Both the position numbers and the translations under genes were made by a program. Below, piece by piece: positions 40,950 to 48,480 of a DNA stretch of 54,031 nucleotides. The DNA is from Planctomycetota bacterium (GTDB lineage Bacteria > Planctomycetota > UBA1135 > UBA2386): NCBI GenBank assembly GCA_016794565.1, contig JAEUHQ010000039.1, positions 1-54,031 on the forward strand, in the 5' to 3' direction. The notes below the pieces were generated by a model, which saw only the letters and a list, made by a program, of their open reading frames with translations, was not told the origin of the DNA and ran no database searches. Numbering within the stretch: the first letter of the stretch is position 1; each line of letters starts with the position of its first letter.

Positions 40950-43907
40950 ATGCTCGCCGTCCTCTGCGCGTCGTTTCTCGGCTTCGCGTCCGGACCTGCT
41001 CCGCGGCCGCACGACCCCGAACGCCAGCTCGCCGCACTCGACGAGCGGATCCGTCGTCACCCCGACGATGCGGCGGGCTGGTTCGAGCGCGGCTGTCTCC
41101 GCGACGGACTCGGCGACTCGACGGCCGCTCTCGCCGACTTCCGCACCGCGCTGCGTCTCGCGCCGCGTCATGCGGCCGCTGCGCTCGCGATCGCGTGCAC
41201 CGAGCAGCGCTCGGGCAACCCGGTGACCGCGCTGCTCGCCGCGCGCAAGGCGAACGAACTCGGCGCGAGCGGCCCGGAGTTCGATCGGGTGCTGGGCCGC
41301 ATCCTCCGGTCGTTGCACCGCCACGCCGAGGCCGCTGAAGCGTTGTCGCGAGCCGTCGCTGCCGTGCCGCGGCCGCAGCCGTCGCACTTCCTCGAACTCG
41401 CCGAGGCGCGGCGCGCGGCCGGCGCGCCATCCGCCGGCGTGCTCGCGGCGCTCGACGACGGGCTCTCGCGGCTCGGGCCCGTGGTTTCGCTCGTCGACGC
41501 GGCCGTCGAGGTCGACGTGCACGAACGCCGGTTCGAGCGGGCGCTCCAGCGCCTCGAGACGCTGCGGCCGTTCGTCCGCCGCACGACGCCGCTCCACGAA
41601 CGCCGGGCGCACGTGCTCGACGCCGCCGAACGCGCGGGCGAGGCCGCGATCGAACGCGAGCTCGCGCGGCGTGCCGACGCATGCGAAGCGACGGTCGAAG
41701 CGCCGCGACCCACGAAGGCGCGACCCGAGCCGGTCCCCGAACGCGCGGCCACGGTGCCCGCCGCGACGAGCAGTGTGCTGATCCCGGCGAACGCCATCTG
41801 GCGCTACCTCGACACGGGCGTGTGGCCGGGGCTCGGCTGGGAGCAGCCAGCGTTCGACGACAGCGCCTGGGCGATCGGCCCGGCGCAGCTCGGCTACGGT
41901 GATGGCGACGAAGCGACGGTGATCGCGAGCGGTCCGGCGGGCGCGGTCTTCACGACGACGTGGTTCCGCCACACGTTCCCGGTGCCGGACCCGACGCTGT
42001 TCGCGACGGCCCGCATCCGGCTCTTGTGCGACGACGGCGCCGCGGTGTGGATCAACGGCGTCGAGATCGCGCGGCAGAACCTCGAGAACGGGATCGTGCT
42101 GCCGTGGACATGGGCTCCGCTCGCGATCGGCGGCGCCGACGAGTCGGCGTTCCACACGTTCGCGTTCCCCGCGTCGCTGCTCGTCGCCGGCCAGAACACG
42201 ATCGCCGTCGAAGTGCATCAGTGCGCGCCGACGAGTTCGGACGTCAGCTTCGCGCTCGAACTCGCGGCGGGCCCCGAGGTGGTCACCATCGTGCGCGCTC
42301 CGTACCTGCAGAACGGCACGCCCTCGGGCGCCGTCGTCCGGTGGCGCACCGACCAGCCGTGTGCGTCGCAGCTGTGGCTCGGCGCGTCGGCGAGTTCGCT
42401 GCAGCCGGCGTTCTTCGACGCCGTGCCGCGCACGGAGCACGCCGCCGTCCTGACCGGGCTTCCCGCCGAGACCTCGTTCCACTACCGCGTCGGCGACGCG
42501 ACCGGGATCCTGCCAGGCCAGTCCGCGGAGCAGGTCCTGCGTACGCTGCCGCCGGTCGGCGCCGTCCGCCCGTTTCGGGTGTGGGCGATCGGTGACATGG
42601 GGTTCGGCTCGGCATCGCAGATCGTCGTGCGCGGGCTGTTCGACGCGTTCGCCGGCACTCACCCCGCCGACGTGATGCTGATGCTCGGCGACAACGCCTA
42701 CTACGTCGGCACCGACGCCGAGTACCAGGTCGGCGTGTTCGACGTGTACCGGCGGCACCTCGCGTCGACGTTCTGCTGGCCGACGCTCGGCAACCATGAC
42801 GCCGCTTCGGTCGTCACCGCGACGCAGTCGGGGCCGTACTACGACATCTTCACGTTGCCGCAGAACGGTGAAGCGGGCGGGCTGCCGAGCGGCACGGAGT
42901 CGTACTACTCCTTCGATCGCGGCCACGTGCACTTCGTCTGCCTCGACTCGATGGACAGCGACCGCAGCGCGACCGGTGCGATGATGATGTGGCTCGCGGC
43001 CGACCTCGCCGCGACCGGGGCTCGCTGGATCGTCGCGTTCTTCCACCATCCGCCGTACTCGGCGGGATCGCATCGTTCGGATGATCCCGTCGACAGCGGC
43101 GGGCGCATGACCGACATGCGGGCGATCGCGCTGCCGATCCTCGAGGCCGGCGGCGTCGACCTGGTGCTCGCGGGCCACAGCCATTCGTACGAACGCTCGT
43201 TCCTCGTCGATGGGCACCACGGCACGAGCTCTTCGCTGCAGCCGGCGATGGTGCTCGACCGCGGCGACGGGCGCACGGCGGGGGACGGCGCCTACGGCAA
43301 GTCGACGGCGGGCCCGGCGCCGCACGAAGGCGCGGTGTACGTCGTCGCGGGCAGCGCCGGCGCGACGAGCGGCGGCACGCTCGACCATCCGGCGATGTAC
43401 GTCGGGCTGAATCGCCTCGGGTCGTTCGTCTTCGACGTCGACGGGGACCGCCTCGATGCCGCGTTCGTCGGTCTCGCGGGCCTCGAGGACCGCTTCACCC
43501 TGGTGAAGGGCGAGCCGCGCACGCTGTTCCGCGACCAGCCGCGCGTCTCCGTCGGCAGCGGCGGCCGCCAGGACTGGCGCCTTGCGGCCGGGCCGGCGCA
43601 GGCGGGCAACGTGTACGGCGTGCTCGGTTCGTTCTCGCGCGAGCCCGGCTTCCTGCTCGACGGCATCCACGTGCCGCTCGGCCTCGACTCCTGGATGGAA
43701 TTGTCCGTCGGTCTCGCGAACTCACCCGTCTACCCGAACAGCTTCGGCTTCTTCGACGCGACTGGCGCCGCGACGTCGGCGTTCGTGCTGCCGCCGATGA
43801 ACGATCCGTCGCTCGTCGGCCTCGAGGTCTGGCACGCGTTCCTCGTCCTGGGCGGTCAGGGATTCACGATGGCGAGCAATGCCGTGAAGGTGACGCTGCT
43901 GCCCTGA
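40950..43907 (+). CDS. exported TPR / purple acid phosphatase fusion with planctomycete C-terminal region
   Basis: This 985-residue exported protein has a short signal (LAVLCASFLGFASG). Residues 20-230 are TPR repeats (WFERGCLRDGLGDSTAALAD). About 275-430 is a jelly-roll domain (WRYLDTGVWPGLGWEQPAFD, VWINGVEIARQNL). A fibronectin-like phosphatase N-domain follows (APYLQNGTPSGAVVRWRTDQ), then a metallophosphoesterase (530-790) with IGDMGFG, LGDNAYY, LGNHD, FFHHPPYS and GHSHSYERS supplying the two-metal ligands of purple acid phosphatases. The last 130 residues end SNAVKVTLLP and resemble the other secreted proteins. It would hydrolyse phosphate esters outside the cell; the TPR/jelly-roll addition is unusual. 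It is divergent from the SGNH gene over 81 bases. Confidence 0.88.
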   Translation: MLAVLCASFLGFASGPAPRPHDPERQLAALDERIRRHPDDAAGWFERGCLRDGLGDSTAALADFRTALRLAPRHAAAALAIACTEQRSGNPVTALLAARKANELGASGPEFDRVLGRILRSLHRHAEAAEALSRAVAAVPRPQPSHFLELAEARRAAGAPSAGVLAALDDGLSRLGPVVSLVDAAVEVDVHERRFERALQRLETLRPFVRRTTPLHERRAHVLDAAERAGEAAIERELARRADACEATVEAPRPTKARPEPVPERAATVPAATSSVLIPANAIWRYLDTGVWPGLGWEQPAFDDSAWAIGPAQLGYGDGDEATVIASGPAGAVFTTTWFRHTFPVPDPTLFATARIRLLCDDGAAVWINGVEIARQNLENGIVLPWTWAPLAIGGADESAFHTFAFPASLLVAGQNTIAVEVHQCAPTSSDVSFALELAAGPEVVTIVRAPYLQNGTPSGAVVRWRTDQPCASQLWLGASASSLQPAFFDAVPRTEHAAVLTGLPAETSFHYRVGDATGILPGQSAEQVLRTLPPVGAVRPFRVWAIGDMGFGSASQIVVRGLFDAFAGTHPADVMLMLGDNAYYVGTDAEYQVGVFDVYRRHLASTFCWPTLGNHDAASVVTATQSGPYYDIFTLPQNGEAGGLPSGTESYYSFDRGHVHFVCLDSMDSDRSATGAMMMWLAADLAATGARWIVAFFHHPPYSAGSHRSDDPVDSGGRMTDMRAIALPILEAGGVDLVLAGHSHSYERSFLVDGHHGTSSSLQPAMVLDRGDGRTAGDGAYGKSTAGPAPHEGAVYVVAGSAGATSGGTLDHPAMYVGLNRLGSFVFDVDGDRLDAAFVGLAGLEDRFTLVKGEPRTLFRDQPRVSVGSGGRQDWRLAAGPAQAGNVYGVLGSFSREPGFLLDGIHVPLGLDSWMELSVGLANSPVYPNSFGFFDATGAATSAFVLPPMNDPSLVGLEVWHAFLVLGGQGFTMASNAVKVTLLP

Positions 43908-43934
43908 GGCGTCCGTCGTTATGCTCCGCGCCCG

Positions 43935-44807
43935 GTGTCCTACCGCGTCGAACTGCCCGTCTTCTCCGGTCCGATGGACCTCCTGCTGCACCTCGTCCGG
44001 CAGCAGGAAGTCGACATCCACGAGATCTCCGTCGCGCGCATCCTCGACGACTACCTGAAGCACCTCGCGGTGCTGCAGCAGCTCGACCTCTCCGACATCG
44101 GCGACTTCGTCGTGATGGCGAGCAGCCTGATGGAGATCAAGTCGCGCGAGCTGCTGCCGAACGAGGCGGTCGAGATCGAGGAAGAGCTCGATCCGCGCGA
44201 CGACCTCATCAAGCGCCTGCTCGACTACAAGCGCTACCGCGACCTCGCGCGCCAGCTCGAGACGCGCGCCGATCATCGCAGCCGCCAGATGCCACTCGTC
44301 CTGACGACGCCGGCGCACCTCGAGGACCGCGAGGAAGAGGACCTGCTCGACCTCGGCAACATCGGTCTGTGGGAACTGACCTCGGCGTTCGGCAAGCTGC
44401 TCGACGAGATCGGCCAGCAGGGCCCGATGCAGGTCTCCGTCGAGAAGCGCGACGTCGGCTACTACACGCGGCGCCTGCTCGACCGCTTCCGCCAGCAGCG
44501 CGAGGTGCGCTTCTCGGAGTTGTTCGATCGCGGCGACGGGCGCTACGGCCTCATCGGGACCCTGATCGCGCTGCTCGAGATGATGAAGCAGGGCTACCTG
44601 CGCGCCTTCCAGGAGCGCTGCTTCGACGAGATCCAGCTCGCGTTCCGCGGCGGTGACGAAGTGACGGCGGACGAGATCCTCGCCGGCATCACCGCCGACG
44701 AAGCGCGCCAGAAAGCGCAGGCCGAAGCGGCTGCGACGGTCGTGGCCGAGGCGGGCGACGAAGCGCCTGCCGACGGTGGCGCAGGCGAAGCGACGGCCGA
44801 AGGCTGA
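43935..44807 (+). CDS. scpA: segregation and condensation protein A
   Basis: This 290-residue kleisin opens with GTG 43935 and YRVELPVFSGPMDLLLHLVR, then QQEVDIHEISVARILDDYL and SSLMEIKSRELLPN, the hallmarks of ScpA. The C-terminal winged-helix segment is FSELFDRGDGRYGLIGTLIA. ScpA bridges the SMC heads in the condensin-like complex that compacts and segregates the chromosome. An acidic Ala/Glu tail of about 40 residues extends past the usual end. The usual scpB partner is not adjacent. The start lies 27 bases after the phosphatase stop, and the stop overlaps the hydrolase start by one base. Confidence 0.96.
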   Translation: MSYRVELPVFSGPMDLLLHLVRQQEVDIHEISVARILDDYLKHLAVLQQLDLSDIGDFVVMASSLMEIKSRELLPNEAVEIEEELDPRDDLIKRLLDYKRYRDLARQLETRADHRSRQMPLVLTTPAHLEDREEEDLLDLGNIGLWELTSAFGKLLDEIGQQGPMQVSVEKRDVGYYTRRLLDRFRQQREVRFSELFDRGDGRYGLIGTLIALLEMMKQGYLRAFQERCFDEIQLAFRGGDEVTADEILAGITADEARQKAQAEAAATVVAEAGDEAPADGGAGEATAEG

Positions 44808-45616
44808 TGCTCCACCGAGCCGCCGCGGCGTGCGTGCTGTTCGCGGCGTGCGGCGCGGCGGACGGCGTGCTGCGGGAGAGCCGGCCGTTCGTGGACGAGC
44901 CCTACCCCGTGCTCGACACGGCACTCGGCGAACGCTTCGTGCGCGAAGAGTTCGTGACCGCGGACGGCGTGCACGTGCCGTTCCGCCTCCTGTCGCCGCG
45001 CGGTGACGCGCCGGAACCGCGGCCGCTGGTCGTCGTGCTGCACGGTTCGGGCGCCATCGGCGCGGACAACGAGAAGCAGCTCGGGCCGTTCGCGCGCGCA
45101 TGGGCGAGCCCGGCCGTCGCCGATGCGTTCCCCGCGTTCGTCGCGGTGCCGCAGGTCGCGGCGCGCAGCGCGGACTACGCTCCGTGGCGCGACGGCGACC
45201 TCGCATCGCGGCCAGGACCGTCGCTGTCGTCGCTGCTGGCACTCGTCGATGCATTGCGCACGCGCGAGGGTGTCGATGGCTCGCGCGTCTACCTGGTCGG
45301 CGTCTCCATGGGAGGCTCCGCCGCGCTCGCCGCCGCGACGCTGCGTCCGGACGCGTTCGCGGGTCTCGTCGTGTTCGGCGCGATCGCTCCTCCGCGCGAC
45401 CTCGCCGCCGCCGCTCTGCGCACGCCGGTGTGGTTCGAACACGGCGACGCGGACGCGGAGAACCCGATCGGCTCGGTGCGCGCATGGGCGAAGGTGCTCG
45501 CGGCCCACGGGGCTTCGCCGCGCTTCGTCGAGTACACGGGCATGGACCATCGTGTGTCTGCCGCGGCCCTGCTCGCACATGACTGGCGGGTGTGGTTGTT
45601 TGCGCAGCGGCGCTAG
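44807..45616 (+). CDS. alpha/beta-hydrolase lipoprotein
   Basis: This 269-residue lipoprotein has a signal ending LFAACGA (lipobox cysteine at 15). The alpha/beta-hydrolase fold shows the oxyanion strand PLVVVLHGSGAIGADNEKQL, the nucleophile elbow GVSMGGSAAL (Ser167), a probable acid in EHGDADAENP and the histidine in TGMDHRV (His248). It resembles esterases of the PHB-depolymerase/peptidase S9-like type; the substrate is unknown. The start ATG 44807 shares a base with the scpA stop (TGATG), so it is probably translated from the same message even though function is unrelated. Confidence 0.88.
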   Translation: MLHRAAAACVLFAACGAADGVLRESRPFVDEPYPVLDTALGERFVREEFVTADGVHVPFRLLSPRGDAPEPRPLVVVLHGSGAIGADNEKQLGPFARAWASPAVADAFPAFVAVPQVAARSADYAPWRDGDLASRPGPSLSSLLALVDALRTREGVDGSRVYLVGVSMGGSAALAAATLRPDAFAGLVVFGAIAPPRDLAAAALRTPVWFEHGDADAENPIGSVRAWAKVLAAHGASPRFVEYTGMDHRVSAAALLAHDWRVWLFAQRR

Positions 45617-45654
45617 CCGACGGAAAGAAGCTGTTGCCTGTCTGCCGGCGATTT

Positions 45655-45673
45655 GAGAGAGAGAGAGAGAGAG
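45655..45673 (+). repeat. GA dinucleotide repeat
   Basis: Nineteen bases of uninterrupted GA repeat lie in the 121-base gap between the hydrolase stop and the small ORF at 45738. This is unusual in otherwise non-repetitive GC-rich DNA. The copy number could vary by slippage and would alter spacing upstream of the small ORF. It lies in no gene. Confidence 0.9.
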
Positions 45674-45737
45674 TAGAAACACGTCGTCGACCGCCTCCGG
45701 GCGTGCTCCGGGACGACGCCAACCAAGAAGGGAAGCC

Positions 45738-45953
45738 ATGCTCACTTCGAAGTTCCCTCGCGCAGGTCCTGCGGTTGCGGCGCTTGCAGGTCGAGGTGCG
45801 GTGGCCACGAACGGACCGGGCACCGAATGCGCCGTCGTTCGAGATCCCCATTCCCGCATCTTCGCTCCGGAGGACTGCTCCGGCTTCTTCGGCTACAGCG
45901 GGACCACCTGCTCGTGGGGCGGCTGCCCGACGAACAGCTCCGCAGGACCATGA
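45738..45953 (+). CDS. small Cys-rich peptide of unknown function
   Basis: This 71-residue ORF has a GGGA-type site before ATG 45738, and its stop overlaps the next start as ATGA, which argues for real translation. The N-terminal half is Ala/Gly-rich. The C-terminal part has Cys, Gly, Ser and Thr (EDCSGFFGYSGTTCSWGGC, then PTNSSAGP). This leader-plus-Cys-tail look is reminiscent of modified-peptide precursors, but no modification enzyme lies nearby. It could instead be a small secreted or structural peptide. No family is recognised. Confidence 0.5.
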   Translation: MLTSKFPRAGPAVAALAGRGAVATNGPGTECAVVRDPHSRIFAPEDCSGFFGYSGTTCSWGGCPTNSSAGP

Positions 45954-47188
45954 AGTCACGGACGCTTTCCTTGGTCGTGGCGGTCCTCGTCGCCGCGGTC
46001 GGGCTCGCATTGGTGTTGGCTCGCGGCAGCGAGCCGAGGCCTCTGGACACGCCGATCAGTGCTGCCGATGCCGCGTCCGAACTGCGCCCGCAGGGCGAGC
46101 GGCATCCCATGCCCGCGCTCGCGGGCAGTCGCCGGGAGTCGCCTGGCAGACTGGTCACGGTGCGCGATGCCCGGACGAAGGTGGCGATCGCCGACGCATG
46201 CATCGTCGTGGATGTGCCGGGTCCGTCGTTCCCGTTCCCTCCGGCGTCGTCGCACGTCGTCGCGCGAACGCGCGAGGATGGCGTGGCCCAGTTCGTCGGC
46301 GGTTCCGCGGGTTCCGCGTTGGTGTGGGCCGCGGGGCACGTGCCGGTGGTCGTGACGATGCCGGAGGGCGCCAGCGCCACCGTCGATCTCGAGCCGGCAT
46401 CACCACTGGTGGTGACCAGCGCCGACGTACTGGGCAATCCGATTCCCGGGGTACGGGTGCTGTTGCGGGTCGCAGGATCGCTTCGGTCGCGGTGGCCCGA
46501 TCAGGTCCCTGCGTTCGGTCATCCCGGCGCCGAGGACCCAGTCTGGGCCCAGACCACGGACGAGCGAGGCGTTGCGTCGTTCGATTGCCTGCCTCGGTTG
46601 AAGTACCAGGCGGTAGCCACGGCCGAAGGTCGTCTCTGCATCACGGCGCTCGGTCGCGGCAAAGAGGCGTTGATGCCACCGTCGAATGTGACCCTGATGT
46701 TCGACGAGATGTGGGCCGCCTGTTTCCGCCTGCCGGCCGGCGCGGAGGCGGCAAGCTGGCACTTCGACGTCGAGCAGTCGTTGGACATCTCGCCCGAGGT
46801 TCGCGACGCGCTCGAGGCCAACATCGCCGCGCTGAAAGAGAGATGGCCCGGGTGCCTCTGCCTCGTGGGGAGGCCGCTGCGGAACGACCGCGATCTCGTG
46901 GTCGCGTGCCGCGTGATCGCGAAGGACGGCTCGTCGTTCGCGGGTTCGTGGCCGATGCGGCGAATCAGCCAGCTCGAGCCGGTGTTCCTGGCGCCGACGG
47001 ATGCCAAGGCAGTGCCGGTGCGGGTAGTGGTGCGGAACAAGGAGGGCGAGCCGGTGCCGATGGCGATCGAGGTCGTCGACACGACGCGGCGCGCGACCGT
47101 CGAACCGGACGCCGCGGGAAACCTGCTGCTGCTGCCCGGGCGCTACAAGATCGTGCCGGTGCCGATGTCGACCTGGCTCGTGGACTAG
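45950..47188 (+). CDS. membrane-anchored beta-domain protein, ended early by an in-frame TAG
   Basis: This 412-residue frame has an N-terminal membrane anchor (TLSLVVAVLVAAVGLALVLA) and then several Ig-like carboxypeptidase-regulatory domains (VRDARTKVAIADACIVVDV, TSADVLGNPIPGVRVLLRVA, VRVVVRNKEGEPVPMAIEVV). It stops at TAG 47186-47188, but the same frame remains open and protein-like for another 107 codons to 47512. The intact protein would be about 520 residues. It is therefore a gene with a nonsense mutation, a readthrough case or a sequence error. It starts inside the stop of the small peptide gene. Function is presumably envelope scaffolding. Confidence 0.7.
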   Translation: MKSRTLSLVVAVLVAAVGLALVLARGSEPRPLDTPISAADAASELRPQGERHPMPALAGSRRESPGRLVTVRDARTKVAIADACIVVDVPGPSFPFPPASSHVVARTREDGVAQFVGGSAGSALVWAAGHVPVVVTMPEGASATVDLEPASPLVVTSADVLGNPIPGVRVLLRVAGSLRSRWPDQVPAFGHPGAEDPVWAQTTDERGVASFDCLPRLKYQAVATAEGRLCITALGRGKEALMPPSNVTLMFDEMWAACFRLPAGAEAASWHFDVEQSLDISPEVRDALEANIAALKERWPGCLCLVGRPLRNDRDLVVACRVIAKDGSSFAGSWPMRRISQLEPVFLAPTDAKAVPVRVVVRNKEGEPVPMAIEVVDTTRRATVEPDAAGNLLLLPGRYKIVPVPMSTWLVD

Positions 47189-47512
47189 TTGGTGCCCGCG
47201 GACTTCGTTGTCGCCGTCGGGTCCGAGGAGCTGTCCGTGGTGACCGTGCTGCAGCGCGACCTCGTGAAGTTGCGCGTCGTGCCCGAGATGCAGGGCGAAG
47301 AGCTGCTCTCTCCGGCGCACGTTCGAATCACGGATGGAGCCGGTGGCAATGTCGGCATCGTATGGCGTCCCGGTGTGTCGGTCGAAGCGTGGGTGCCTCA
47401 GGGTCCCGTCTCGATCGAGGTCGGTGGGCCGGCGTACGAGTCCGCGAAGGTCGATGTCGTGCTGACCGGCCCGGCCGAGATGAAGATCCCGTTCGCCGGG
47501 AAGAAGCGTTGA
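47189..47512 (+). pseudogene. in-frame C-terminal remainder of the preceding gene
   Basis: These 107 codons continue the frame of the gene at 45950 directly after its TAG. The text (PADFVVAVGSEELSVVTVLQ, LVKLRVVPEMQGEELLSPAH, GPVSIEVGGPAYESAKVDVV) is a further beta domain of the same type, ending KIPFAGKKR. A TTG/GTG at 47189-47194 could restart translation, but no ribosome site is seen. It is best read as the lost C-terminus. Confidence 0.6.
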
Positions 47513-47546
47513 CCGCTGCGCGGCGGAGGCGCACTCGGCGATCGCC

Positions 47547-48308
47547 TCAGCCGTCGCGCTGAACGATGCGGTCGGCGAGCGCCGCGTGGCCGTGCCCGCG
47601 CAGGAACGCTTCGATCGCCTGCGGTGAGGAGGCGCCGATTCCGACGACGCGCTGCTTCGTCGACTGACCGTCGTCGCCGGTCTTCTCGAACGTCGCGTCG
47701 AACGGATGCAGTTCGTTGAGGCCGAGCAGGCGGTCGCCGTCGAACACCGGCGTGCCGCTGTTCGCCTGCCGCACGCCGCCGTACACGCAGACCATGTCGC
47801 GTTCGAACGGCGCGTGCGGCGGCTCGGGGTTGTTGAAGCCGGTGCGGCGGCCGACGGCGGGCAGCGGGTAGGCGCGCGGCGTGTCGCCGACGGACACCGG
47901 CAGGAGGTCGACCGTGCGCGAATTGCCGTCCTCGAGCGGCGCGGCGAGCTTCGTCACGAACGGCGCCAGGAAGGGCAGCGCGTCGCTGCGCAGGAGCGCG
48001 AAGTCCTCGGCTTCCGGCTTGCCGCGCGCCGTGACCCAGGCCGTCGTCTCGATCCAGCGCCGCGTCTTCGGATCGACGACGTGCACCTTCGCGACGCGGT
48101 CGACGAGGTGCGCGTTCGTGAGGATCCAGAGGTTCTTCTCGTCCTGCGCGAGCAGCACACCGCTGCCGTGATTGCCGACGTGGCAGCAGCGGAACAGGCG
48201 CGCATCGGTCACCGAGGCCCAGTCCTGCGACATGCGCGCGGACGCGAGGCCGCAAGCGGCGAGCAACGATGCGAACGGGAGGAGCGGGAGAGCGAGACGC
48301 ACGGGCAT
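47547..48308 (-). CDS. trypsin-like serine protease lipoprotein
   Basis: This 253-residue protein has a signal with lipobox SLLAACG (Cys19). The chymotrypsin-fold triad is visible: His67 in WILTNAHLVD, Asp102 in AEDFALLRS and Ser184 in QANSGTPVFDGDRLLGLNEL, the last varying from the canonical GDSGxP in having Asn before Ser. The N-terminal HVGNHGSGVLLAQDEKNLWI is typical of HtrA/trypsin-like domains. There is no PDZ domain. It would cleave proteins at the cell surface or periplasm. ATG 48308 gives a normal signal peptide. It is divergent from the spermidine-synthase-like gene over 172 bases. Confidence 0.82.
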   Translation of the reverse strand: MPVRLALPLLPFASLLAACGLASARMSQDWASVTDARLFRCCHVGNHGSGVLLAQDEKNLWILTNAHLVDRVAKVHVVDPKTRRWIETTAWVTARGKPEAEDFALLRSDALPFLAPFVTKLAAPLEDGNSRTVDLLPVSVGDTPRAYPLPAVGRRTGFNNPEPPHAPFERDMVCVYGGVRQANSGTPVFDGDRLLGLNELHPFDATFEKTGDDGQSTKQRVVGIGASSPQAIEAFLRGHGHAALADRIVQRDG

Positions 48309-48480
48309 CCGCGAGATGCGGGAACCGCCATTGGGAACGGGCGGCGGCGCGCGAAGAGAGTAGCACGCGAGGTCTCTGCAGCGCGTTCGCGCGTCGGGAC
48401 TTTTGGTTGGGATACCCTGTTTCCCGTGCTTGAATCGCGCGCCGGCCGCGGCGCAGGCGCCGATCCCACCGCCCCACTCC

